Assembly: GCA_015490255.1 (NCBI GenBank)
Contig: WFYF01000154.1
Span: forward strand, 1-7,021
Length of the DNA stretch: 7,021 nt
From: Caldifarciminota bacterium
GTDB lineage: Bacteria; Hydrothermota; Hydrothermia; S141-80
Direction of reading: 5' to 3'
Below are positions 1-6,475 of the stretch, piece after piece. Below the pieces are notes generated by a model that was not told the origin of the DNA, did not search any database, and saw only the letters and a program-made list of their open reading frames with translations. Position 1 is the stretch's first letter. The number at the start of each line of letters is the position of its first letter. A program made the position numbers and the translations under genes.

Positions 1-1
1 G

Positions 2-418
2 GGGATGCAGTTTGTGTCGGTGGGACCGTCTCGGGTCGGGGTGGTGATGGACGCCTCCACGGAAAGCGGCGGGAAAGGCAGCGGTGCCCGTCCCATGGAA
101 CTCATCCTCCATGGCCTTGCGGGCTGCACCGCCATGGACGTGGTGAGCATCCTGAAGAAGATGCGCCAGACCTGGAAGGATTTCCGGGTGCTGATCCGCG
201 CCGAGCGGTCGGACCATCATCCCCGGGTCTATACCCGCATCCAGATGGCCTACGTGTTTCAGGGGGATCTGGATCCCACCCGGGTGCGGAAGGCCATCCA
301 GCTGTCCCAGGAGCGCTATTGCTCGGTTTCCGCCATGCTGCGCCACACCGCTTCTCTTGAGGTGTGGATGATCCTTCAGGATGCCGAAGGGCGCACGGTT
401 GTGGAGGAAAAGCTATGA
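2..418 (+). CDS. OsmC/Ohr-family redox protein, 5' end cut by window edge
   Basis: This is the C-terminal part of an OsmC-like protein, a family of small homodimeric enzymes that reduce organic hydroperoxides with a reactive cysteine pair. From the Met at base 5 I count 137 residues. Both hallmark cysteines are present: C41 in the helix motif GLAGCTAMDVVSILKK, preceded by the usual PMEL, and C106 in ERYCSVSAML near the end. The closest pattern I know is the YhfA-like/general OsmC group, not Ohr proper. The Met at base 5 is probably internal: family members normally have about 10 residues before the 'G-M-Q-F' strand, the codon before it is open, and no ribosome binding site is visible. The gene therefore most likely begins to the left of the window. 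Its TGA overlaps the valS ATG, so the two are probably co-translated. The physiological substrate cannot be read from the sequence. Confidence 0.9.
   Translation, partial: GMQFVSVGPSRVGVVMDASTESGGKGSGARPMELILHGLAGCTAMDVVSILKKMRQTWKDFRVLIRAERSDHHPRVYTRIQMAYVFQGDLDPTRVRKAIQLSQERYCSVSAMLRHTASLEVWMILQDAEGRTVVEEKL
403..407 (+). promoter_or_regulatory. Shine-Dalgarno site that sets the valS start
   Basis: GGAGG lies inside the end of the OsmC coding region, 7 bases before the ATG at 415. It supports 415 as the start and not the in-frame ATG at 364, which has no such site. The extra 17 residues from 364 would simply be out-of-frame OsmC sequence. Confidence 0.8.
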
Positions 419-3117
419 AGGGCGAGTTCCCGAAGGCATATCCCTTCCGTGAAGTGGAAAAGAAGTGGTACACGTTCTGGAAAGAGAAAGGGTTTTTCCG
501 GGCCGACCCGCAGAAGGTCCTTTCCGGAGAACGCAGGCCTTTTGTGGTGATGATGCCCCCGCCCAACGTGACGGGGATCATCCATATGGGACATGTGCTG
601 GACAACACCCTCCAGGATCTTTTTGTGCGGTTTGCCCGGATGCGGGGGTATGAGACCCTCTGGCAGCCGGGGCTGGACCACGCGGGCATTGCCACCCAGA
701 ACGTGGTGGAGCGCCAGCTGGCCCGGGAAGGCAAGACCCGGAAGGACCTTGGACGGGAGGCTTTCCTCAAACGGGTGTGGGCGTGGAAGGAGCAGTACGG
801 CGGGCGGATTCTGGAGCAGCTCCAGCGCCTGGGGATCTCACCGGACTGGGATCGTCTGGTGTTCACCATGGATCCCCGCTACAGCCGGGCGGTGCGAAAG
901 GCCTTTGTGGAACTCTACCGGCGCGGTTTGATCTATCGGGGCTTTCGCCTGATCCACTGGTGTCCCCGGTGCGGCACGGCCCTGGCGGACGATGAGGTGG
1001 AACGGGAGGAGCGGCAGGGGAAACTCTATGTGCTGCGCTATCCTCTGGTGGATGGAGAGGGAGAGGTGCAGGTGGCCACCACCCGCCCGGAAACCTATCT
1101 CGGGGACACCGCCGTGGCCGTGCACCCGGAAGACGAGCGGTATCGCCACCTGGTGGGCAGAAAGGTGCGCCTGCCCCTTGTGAACTGGGTGCGCCGAACC
1201 CCTGACGGAAAGGAGGTTCCCCCGGAGATTCCCATCATTGCCGATCCCCGGGTGGACCCGGAATTCGGCACGGGGGCGGTGAAGGTCACCCCGGCCCACG
1301 ATTACACCGACGACGAAATCGCCCGGGATCACGGGCTTCCCTATGTGGTGATCCTGGACTTTTCCGCGAGGACCACGGAAAACGCAGGGGACTTCAAAGA
1401 TCTGGATCGCTTTGCCGCCCGCGCCCGGGTGGTGGATGCCCTCCGGGAGGCCGGGTATCTCGTGGCAGAAAAACCCCACACTCTCCAGATCGGGGTGTGC
1501 TATCGCTGCAAAACCGTGGTGGAGCCCATGCTCTCCCACCAGTGGTTTGTGAAGATGAAGCCCCTGGCCGAACCCGCCCTGCGGGCCGTGGTGGAGGAAG
1601 GGGCCATCCGTCTGATTCCGGAAAACTTCGTCAACCTCTATCGCCACTGGCTGGAGAACGTCCGGGACTGGTGCATCAGCCGCCAGATCTGGTGGGGTCA
1701 CCGGATTCCAGCCTATTACTGTGAGGAAGGCCACATCACCGTGAGCGAAGAACCCCCGGCGCGGTGCGAGACCTGTGGGAGCCGGAACCTCCGGCAGGAT
1801 GAAGACGTGCTGGACACCTGGTTTTCTTCCTGGCTCTGGCCCTTCGCCACCCTGGGGTGGCCCGACGAGACGCCGGAGCTCAAGGCCTTTTATCCCACCA
1901 CCCTCCTGGTGACCGGGTGGGATATTCTGTTTTTCTGGGTGGCCCGGATGATCATGGCGGGGTATGCGTTCACGGGCAAGCCGCCTTTCCGGAACGTGTA
2001 TCTCCACGGGCTTGTGCGGGATGAAAAGCGAAGAAAACTCTCCAAAAGCCTGGGAAATTCTCCGGATCCTCTGGACCTGTTTGACCGGTTCTCCGCCGAC
2101 GGGGTGCGGGCGGGCATGGCCATGATCGCTCCGGAGGGGCAGGACGTGCTCTTCAGCGAAAAACGCATGGAGCAGGGAAGAAACTTTGCCAACAAGGTGT
2201 GGAACGCCTCCCGCCTGCTCCTGACACAGACCCCGGACGGTTTTGTTCCCCGTTCCCTGGATGCGGTGAACCCTGCCCTGGAAGATCGCTGGATGCTCAC
2301 CCGCCTCTCCCGGGCCCTGTCTGACATCACGGAAGATCTGGAACAGTTTGATTACGTTCACGCGGTGGAGGGGATGTATCACCTCTTCTGGGGGGAGTTC
2401 TGCGACTGGTATCTGGAGGCCATCAAAGAACGCCTGCGGGATCCGGACCGGCGGGATGAGGCCCTTTCGGTGAGCCTCCGGATTCTGGAGATGCTGCTCC
2501 GGATGCTCCATCCCCTCATGCCTTTTGTGACAGAGGAGCTCTGGCAGCGACTGCCGGCGGGGCTGCGGGAGGGGGAGTCCATCATGGTGGCCCCCTGGCC
2601 GGAACTTTCCTTTGAAGATCCGGAAGCCTTTGAGCAGTTTGAGTTCCTCCGGGAGTGGGTGATCCGGATCCGGGAGGTGCGGAGCACCTTCCGGGTCCCC
2701 CGAAACCGTACGGTCCGGGTCCACCTGAAACTGCCGGAAGGAGCACCCTATGAAAATCTTCTGCGCGAAACGGCTTCGCTGTGGGGGCGTCTGGCCTTCG
2801 GAGCAGAACTCGCAACCACGGAGAGCCCCGTTCCGGGCTCGGCGGTCCAGATGGTCCGGAGCATTCCGGTGTATGTGGAGCTCGGTGGCGTGGTGGATCT
2901 GGACCGGGAGCGCGCGCGGCTTCAGAAAGAGCTGCAGGAGCTGGAACGGGTGATGGCGGGATTCCAGAAACGTCTTTCCAGCGAGGCCTTTCTCAAATCC
3001 GCCCCCCCGGACGTGGTGGCCCGCCAGCGGGAGACCTTCCGGGAGCTCAGGGCACGCAGTGAAATTTTGCGATCCGTGCTTGAAAGTCTGCGGGTCGGGA
3101 AGGAGGGGACATCGTGA
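415..3117 (+). CDS. valS: Valyl-tRNA synthetase
   Basis: This cytoplasmic class Ia enzyme charges tRNA-Val with valine and edits mischarged threonine. It has 900 residues, within the bacterial range, and looks complete. Landmarks: the HIGH motif as HMGH at 57-60, after PPPNVTG; the CP1 editing domain at about 190-345, with ATTRPET at 221-227 and the conserved Asp region HDYTDDE at 295-301; WCISRQIWWGHRIP just before the second half of the active site; DVLDTWFSS; and the KMSKS loop as KLSKS at 541-545. The anticodon-binding helical domain starts near 585 (NFANKVWNASRLLL). A C-terminal coiled-coil arm spans about 828-898 and begins with the typical GGVVDLDRE. Cysteine pairs at C183/C186 and C362/C365, and C436-H440 with C451/C454, fit the zinc knuckles of the Thermus-type ValRS. 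There is no T-box leader, because the gene starts inside the OsmC stop codon. Regulation is thus probably from the upstream operon promoter. Confidence 0.98.
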   Translation: MKGEFPKAYPFREVEKKWYTFWKEKGFFRADPQKVLSGERRPFVVMMPPPNVTGIIHMGHVLDNTLQDLFVRFARMRGYETLWQPGLDHAGIATQNVVERQLAREGKTRKDLGREAFLKRVWAWKEQYGGRILEQLQRLGISPDWDRLVFTMDPRYSRAVRKAFVELYRRGLIYRGFRLIHWCPRCGTALADDEVEREERQGKLYVLRYPLVDGEGEVQVATTRPETYLGDTAVAVHPEDERYRHLVGRKVRLPLVNWVRRTPDGKEVPPEIPIIADPRVDPEFGTGAVKVTPAHDYTDDEIARDHGLPYVVILDFSARTTENAGDFKDLDRFAARARVVDALREAGYLVAEKPHTLQIGVCYRCKTVVEPMLSHQWFVKMKPLAEPALRAVVEEGAIRLIPENFVNLYRHWLENVRDWCISRQIWWGHRIPAYYCEEGHITVSEEPPARCETCGSRNLRQDEDVLDTWFSSWLWPFATLGWPDETPELKAFYPTTLLVTGWDILFFWVARMIMAGYAFTGKPPFRNVYLHGLVRDEKRRKLSKSLGNSPDPLDLFDRFSADGVRAGMAMIAPEGQDVLFSEKRMEQGRNFANKVWNASRLLLTQTPDGFVPRSLDAVNPALEDRWMLTRLSRALSDITEDLEQFDYVHAVEGMYHLFWGEFCDWYLEAIKERLRDPDRRDEALSVSLRILEMLLRMLHPLMPFVTEELWQRLPAGLREGESIMVAPWPELSFEDPEAFEQFEFLREWVIRIREVRSTFRVPRNRTVRVHLKLPEGAPYENLLRETASLWGRLAFGAELATTESPVPGSAVQMVRSIPVYVELGGVVDLDRERARLQKELQELERVMAGFQKRLSSEAFLKSAPPDVVARQRETFRELRARSEILRSVLESLRVGKEGTS
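3101..3106 (+). promoter_or_regulatory. Shine-Dalgarno site for the GTG start at 3114
   Basis: AGGAGG sits inside the last codons of valS, 7 bases before a GTG that overlaps the valS TGA. This near-consensus site at ideal spacing is the reason for accepting a GTG start. Confidence 0.75.
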
Positions 3118-3452
3118 CCTGGCGCTATGCCCTGGTGGTGGTGTATCTGGTGCTGATGGTGTGGTTCACCCTCCTGAACTGGGACTGGATGACCACGCCC
3201 TTCCTCATTCAGGTGTTCCCGGGGGTGAAGACCCAGGTGGCCCTGCTCCCGGTGCTGATCCTTTTCCACGTGCTGTTTATCGTGGTGCTGGACACGGCTT
3301 ACCGGATCTATACCGGCATCCTTCAGCGGGAAAACACCACCCTCCGGATCAAGCTCCAGGATGCGGAGAAGCGGGATATGAACCAGTTCGCCCAGCAGGT
3401 GCTGGAGCGGCTTGCTCGGATTGAGGAGAAACTTTCGGGCGGAGGGTCGTGA
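3114..3452 (+). CDS. Small LapA-like inner-membrane protein with C-terminal coiled coil
   Basis: This is a 112-residue protein starting with GTG in a GTGA overlap with valS. It has two hydrophobic segments, at about residues 5-23 and 42-60, joined by a short loop containing NWDW and a beta-like stretch (FLIQVF). After TM2 comes a charged helix of about 40 residues (70-107) with heptad-like hydrophobic spacing, ending in a Gly/Ser tail. This layout (TM, Asn after TM1, short beta loop, TM2, cytoplasmic coiled coil) matches the LapA/DUF1049 family. In E. coli, LapA works with LapB to tune lipopolysaccharide synthesis through LpxC turnover. The match is from topology and loop pattern, not strict identity, and no LapB partner is visible here, so the function is only tentative. 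The next gene again starts in its stop codon. Confidence 0.72.
   Translation: MTWRYALVVVYLVLMVWFTLLNWDWMTTPFLIQVFPGVKTQVALLPVLILFHVLFIVVLDTAYRIYTGILQRENTTLRIKLQDAEKRDMNQFAQQVLERLARIEEKLSGGGS
3441..3446 (+). promoter_or_regulatory. Closely spaced Shine-Dalgarno site for the GTG start at 3449
   Basis: GGAGGG lies only 2-3 bases before the GTG, shorter than usual. Because the start overlaps the previous stop codon, ribosomes finishing the LapA-like gene may reinitiate here, so the poor spacing may matter less. I saw no better start that keeps the hydrophobic N-terminus. Confidence 0.5.
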
Positions 3453-4024
3453 TCGGTCGCCAGAGGATTATCCTGTTACCCCTGCTCTTCCTTGGGGGCC
3501 TTGCGTGTCAGAAGGGACCGGGGGCGTTTCTTCAGACCTCTTATGCCGCACCGAAAGCCTGGTCTCTGGTGGATGAAGCCGGCCGACCGGTCACCGTGGC
3601 TCTGGAACCCGACCAGGGCCGCATCCGGTTTCAGGCAGGGGTGATCCGGGAGGGCTGGGCGGAGGGCGCGGGGGGCTATACCCACGCCGACACGCTGTTT
3701 CTCCTTTATGGAGGCAAAATCCGCACCCGGGTGCTGACCCCCTTTCTGGTGTATCCCCTGCCGCCCCTTCCGGGAATCCACCGGGAGAGCCACCGGGCGG
3801 AAACCGTGGTCTGGGGTGAGGATACCCTCACGGTGGAAGAAAACCAGATCCTGACGGTGCAGGAAGGTCCGGAGATCGTGCTGACCCGGCGGCTTTCTTT
3901 GAACGGAACACCCGTGTTTTCCGAAGAGCGCCGCATGCAATTTGATGCCGGAGATCTCACGGCCTTCGTTCTTTTCCAGGTGCTCCAGGGGGACACCCTG
4001 CAGCTGGACTATCGGAAACCCTGA
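3449..4024 (+). CDS. Putative exported protein or lipoprotein of unknown function
   Basis: This 191-residue protein begins with GTG and overlaps the previous stop codon by four bases. The N-terminus is a typical export signal: two Arg at residues 4 and 6, then a hydrophobic core (IILLPLLFLGGLA). Cys20 follows directly in the context GGLAC-QK. This could be a lipobox, but Gly at -3 is not the usual Leu/Val/Ile, so lipidation is only possible, and the protein might instead be cleaved normally or stay anchored. C20 is the only cysteine. The rest reads as alternating short beta strands (for example TLFLLYGGKIRTRVLTPFLVY and the mirrored EIVLTRRLSLNG), which suggests a soluble beta-rich envelope domain. 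I do not recognise the family. The size resembles LptC and the neighbour is LapA-like, but no LptC signature is evident, so I do not assign it. Confidence 0.75.
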   Translation: MIGRQRIILLPLLFLGGLACQKGPGAFLQTSYAAPKAWSLVDEAGRPVTVALEPDQGRIRFQAGVIREGWAEGAGGYTHADTLFLLYGGKIRTRVLTPFLVYPLPPLPGIHRESHRAETVVWGEDTLTVEENQILTVQEGPEIVLTRRLSLNGTPVFSEERRMQFDAGDLTAFVLFQVLQGDTLQLDYRKP

Positions 4025-4038
4025 ACCGGGAGGGTGCA

Positions 4039-6414
4039 ATGCGGGGTTCATGGCGGTGGGTTGCAGCCCTTTTTCTGGGAACGGCATCTCCCCTTCAGGC
4101 GGGAGTGGTGCTTTTTGACTGGACCAAAAACGAAACCGCGGGCAACGCGGACTGGGTGGTGGACCACAGCGCGCCGGTGCCCACACCGGCCAGCCCTTCC
4201 GGTCCTGACGCCTGGGACGGGGCGATTTCCACCTGGGGGTATGAACTTCATACCCGCGGGCACACCATCCGCACCCTGCCACCTGGACAAACCCTCACCT
4301 ACGGGGCAAACGACTCCCTGGACCTTTCCCGGGTGGACCTTCTAATCCTTCCCGAGCCCCAGAACCCCCTTTCTTCCTCCGAAATTCAGGCCGTGCTGGA
4401 GTTTCTGCGGAACGGCGGGGGCCTGATTTTTCTGGCGGATCACTACGCCTCCGATCGGGATCGGGACGGCTGGGACTCGCCCCGGATATGGAACGCCGCT
4501 TTTGAGGACGCCCTCGGTGTTCATGCCCATGTGCGAGGGGAACGCTACAACAGCTTCTCCGGCCAGAGTTCCAACTTCAACCCCTCGGCCGCCGTGATCC
4601 AGGGACCGGCCGGTCGGGTGGATCGCATCGCCTTTCATGCAGGCACGGTGTTTTCCTTCCGCCAGAACCCGTCGGTCTGGGGGGTGGCATGGGTGGAAGG
4701 GAAGCCCCGGGGGAACACCCTGGCCATGGTGGTCTGCGGAACCTACGGAGAGGGCCGGTTCTGCGTGGTGGGAGACTCTTCCCCCGCCGATGACGGGACC
4801 GGGGCTCCCGGGGACCGGTTGTATGACAACTGGAACGAGCTGGACAACGGGGTGCTCCTTCTCAACATGAGCCTCTGGACCATGCGCCGGGAAAGCCCTC
4901 CGCCGCCTCCGCCGAACCAGGGGAACCACAAGGGAGGTCCGGACAAATACGGGTACACCTGGATTGATTCCCACACTTCCGGTGGGCCGCAGTTTGTGTG
5001 GTATACGGTTTCCACCCAGTCTTCCCTGAACGGGGACGATCAGACCGTCACCCTGAACCTGCCTTTTGCCTTTCCCTTCTATGGGAAGACCTTCACCCAG
5101 GTGATCGTGGGGTCCAACGGGGTGCTCCAGTTCGGGAATCCCTCGTCCGTGAACCCCTACAGCAACTCCAAACTTCCCATGAGTTCGGCAGGGCGGATGA
5201 TCGCCGCCTTCTGGGATGACCTGACGGTGTTCAACTCCCAGGGGAGCTATGTGTATTACGGCAGTGTGGGGAGCGACAAGTTTGTGATTGAGTGGCGGAA
5301 CGCCCGCCGGTATGGGGACTCCACGGTGAGCTACACCTTCCAGGTGGTTCTGGTGAAGAACGGGGACATCTATATCTCCTACCGGAAGCTTTCCGGGACA
5401 GTGACGAGTTCCACGGTGGGGATTCAGGACGGTTCGGTGTCGCTGCAGGTGACGTACAACGGATCCAACAGCGGGCATCCGGATGCGGGGTCCACGATTT
5501 ACTTCAAGGCGCCGAAGAGTGCTTCGGGGCACCAGGGTGGGCCGGACGGTGGCGGTTACACCTGGATTGACTCCCACATTCCGGGGGGTCCGTCGTATCT
5601 CTGGTATAACCGGGACAACACGTGGACGGATCTTGGGATTGACGGGGACGATGTCGGGAAGTGGGTGACGCTGCCCTTCAGCGTGAACTTTTATGGGCAG
5701 AGCTTCAACCGGGTGTATGTGTCGTCCAACGGTGTGCTGTTCTTCACGACGGCGGCGAATCCGTACAGCAACGGACCGATTCCGAACGGGTCGTATTCGT
5801 ATTTCCTGGCGCCTTTCTGGGACGATCTGACGTCGTTCAGTTCGTATGGCAGCCGGGTGTATGCGAAGGCGGTGAGTTCTTCGCGGGTGGTGTTTCTGTT
5901 TGAGAATCTGCACCGGTATCGGGACAACACGGCGAGTTACACGTTTGAGGTGATTCTGGATGCGAACGGGACGGTGCACTTCTCGTATGGGCGGCTTGCA
6001 GGGACGGTGGCGAGTGCGACGGTGGGGATCCAGGGAGGAAGCGGAACGGGGTTGCAGGTGACGTACAACGGATCCTACAGCGGGCATCCGGAGCAGGGGT
6101 TGACGATCCGGTTCAGTCCTGGCGCGGTGAAGGGAGGTGTTGCGGGGCTTTCGGGAGCGCGTGAAGGGGTGTATCTTGCGCGGAAGGTGGTGGATGGACG
6201 GGTGCCGCTGCGGCTGGTGGTGGGGAGTCCAGCGCGGGTGCGCGTGGGTGTGCTGGATGCGCTGGGGCGCGTGGTGTTGCGGAAGGATTACGGAGTGATG
6301 AGTCCGGGTGTGCACCGAGTGGGACTTGATCTTGCGGGAGCGCCGGCAGGTGTGTATTTCCTGCGCGTGGAGATGGGTGAGCGGGCCTATCGGGAGAAGT
6401 TCGTGGTACGGTGA
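4039..6414 (+). CDS. Secreted modular protein: DUF4350-like domain, two beta-sandwich repeats, C-terminal sorting domain
   Basis: This 791-residue exported protein starts 14 bases after the previous stop, behind a GGGAGGG at 4028-4034. Domains in order: a signal peptide at 1-21 (Arg/Trp head, hydrophobic core, cleavage after LQA); a DUF4350/glutamine-amidotransferase-like Rossmann domain at about 22-280, with FDWTKNETAGNADWVVD, a DLLILPEP strand, a GGGLIFLADH strand and the closing GRFCVVGDSSPADDGTG; and a six-proline linker at 287-292. Two related modules follow, 299-499 and 500-693. Each has GYTWIDSH, LPF.FYG, SSNGVL or GSNGVL, (A)PFWDDLT, YTF(Q/E)V and QVTYNGS.SGHP, like the nidogen-like beta-sandwich repeats of surface proteins. 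The last ~90 residues (VLDALGRVV ... GVYFLRVEMG ... KFVVR) match a Por/type IX-secretion or FlgD-Ig-like C-terminal domain. I see no catalytic triad, so a binding or surface role seems more likely than an enzyme. The cargo function is unknown. Confidence 0.9.
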   Translation: MRGSWRWVAALFLGTASPLQAGVVLFDWTKNETAGNADWVVDHSAPVPTPASPSGPDAWDGAISTWGYELHTRGHTIRTLPPGQTLTYGANDSLDLSRVDLLILPEPQNPLSSSEIQAVLEFLRNGGGLIFLADHYASDRDRDGWDSPRIWNAAFEDALGVHAHVRGERYNSFSGQSSNFNPSAAVIQGPAGRVDRIAFHAGTVFSFRQNPSVWGVAWVEGKPRGNTLAMVVCGTYGEGRFCVVGDSSPADDGTGAPGDRLYDNWNELDNGVLLLNMSLWTMRRESPPPPPPNQGNHKGGPDKYGYTWIDSHTSGGPQFVWYTVSTQSSLNGDDQTVTLNLPFAFPFYGKTFTQVIVGSNGVLQFGNPSSVNPYSNSKLPMSSAGRMIAAFWDDLTVFNSQGSYVYYGSVGSDKFVIEWRNARRYGDSTVSYTFQVVLVKNGDIYISYRKLSGTVTSSTVGIQDGSVSLQVTYNGSNSGHPDAGSTIYFKAPKSASGHQGGPDGGGYTWIDSHIPGGPSYLWYNRDNTWTDLGIDGDDVGKWVTLPFSVNFYGQSFNRVYVSSNGVLFFTTAANPYSNGPIPNGSYSYFLAPFWDDLTSFSSYGSRVYAKAVSSSRVVFLFENLHRYRDNTASYTFEVILDANGTVHFSYGRLAGTVASATVGIQGGSGTGLQVTYNGSYSGHPEQGLTIRFSPGAVKGGVAGLSGAREGVYLARKVVDGRVPLRLVVGSPARVRVGVLDALGRVVLRKDYGVMSPGVHRVGLDLAGAPAGVYFLRVEMGERAYREKFVVR
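4933..5535 (+). repeat. First copy of the ~200-residue tandem module
   Basis: This copy covers residues 299-499 of the secreted protein, from GGPDKYGYTWIDS to the GHQ before the second copy. The period between copies is 603 bases (201 residues). The two copies keep the same order of motifs but differ at many positions, so the duplication is mostly old, except for the near-identical DNA tract described separately. Confidence 0.9.
5444..5483 (+). repeat. 40-base direct repeat, copy A
   Basis: This tract encodes LQVTYNGSNSGHP at the end of module one. It is identical to 6053-6092 in 39 of 40 bases; the single difference is A at 5467 against T at 6076, which makes Asn into Tyr. DNA identity here is much higher than over most of the two modules. 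Confidence 0.9.
5536..6117 (+). repeat. Second copy of the ~200-residue tandem module
   Basis: This copy covers residues 500-693, from GGPDGGGYTWIDS to TIRFSP. Compared with copy one, the loop after YLWY is changed (NRDNTWTDLGIDGDDVGKW). The core strands and the FWDDLT and YTFEV motifs are retained. Thr is coded almost only by ACG here (14 of 15), unlike the 5' part of the gene. Confidence 0.9.
6053..6092 (+). repeat. 40-base direct repeat, copy B
   Basis: This tract encodes LQVTYNGSYSGHP at the end of module two and is the partner of the tract at 5444-5483, 609 bases away. It lies in the same place in its module, so it is part of the tandem duplication and not an inserted element. Confidence 0.9.
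6142..6414 (+). other. Segment encoding the C-terminal sorting-type (T9SS/FlgD-Ig-like) domain
   Basis: Residues 702-791 form a compact Ig-like beta domain. The pattern is: VPLRLVV strand, then RVRVGVLDALGRVV (the 'ydllGrvV' motif), a SPGVHRVGLDL strand, then PAGVYFLRVEMG and a last basic strand ending KFVVR at the C-terminus. In Bacteroidota such domains direct cargo through the type IX secretion system and are removed at the surface; FlgD-Ig-like versions occur widely in other phyla. The base composition is strongly G-rich on the coding strand (31 G to 9 C in the first 60 bases from 6121). Whether this organism has a type IX system cannot be judged from this window. Confidence 0.75.
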
Positions 6415-6475
6415 GGCATGACACAGGCGGGGCCTTTCCCAGAAATCGCGCGCTCTTAACCCGCAGGGGGTGTCC
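6415..6475 (+). other. 61-base intergenic gap
   Basis: This is the longest gap between genes in the window. It has a purine-rich ribosome binding site near its right end (AGGGGG, 6465-6470, 5 bases before the ATG). I see no stem followed by a T-run and no convincing -35/-10 pair, so read-through from the upstream gene is possible but unproven. Confidence 0.6.

Noticed and set aside
364..414. Earlier in-frame ATG for valS
   Set aside because: It would add 17 residues that are just OsmC coding sequence in another frame and has no ribosome binding site. The ATG at 415 has GGAGG at 7 bases and gives the normal ValRS N-terminus.
838..2724. 628-residue open frame on the minus strand across valS
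   Set aside because: It is antisense to a clearly real valS and its translation is Pro/His/Gly-rich with no domain pattern. Such frames arise when GC-rich codons leave few reverse stops.
4034..4345. 103-residue + frame overlapping the start of the secreted protein
   Set aside because: It overlaps the signal peptide and DUF4350-like region in another frame and shows no protein-like pattern or own ribosome binding site.
6427..6464. GCGGG ... CCCGC inverted repeat in the 61-base gap, considered as a terminator
   Set aside because: The stem is only 5 bases with a 28-base loop and no T-run follows.
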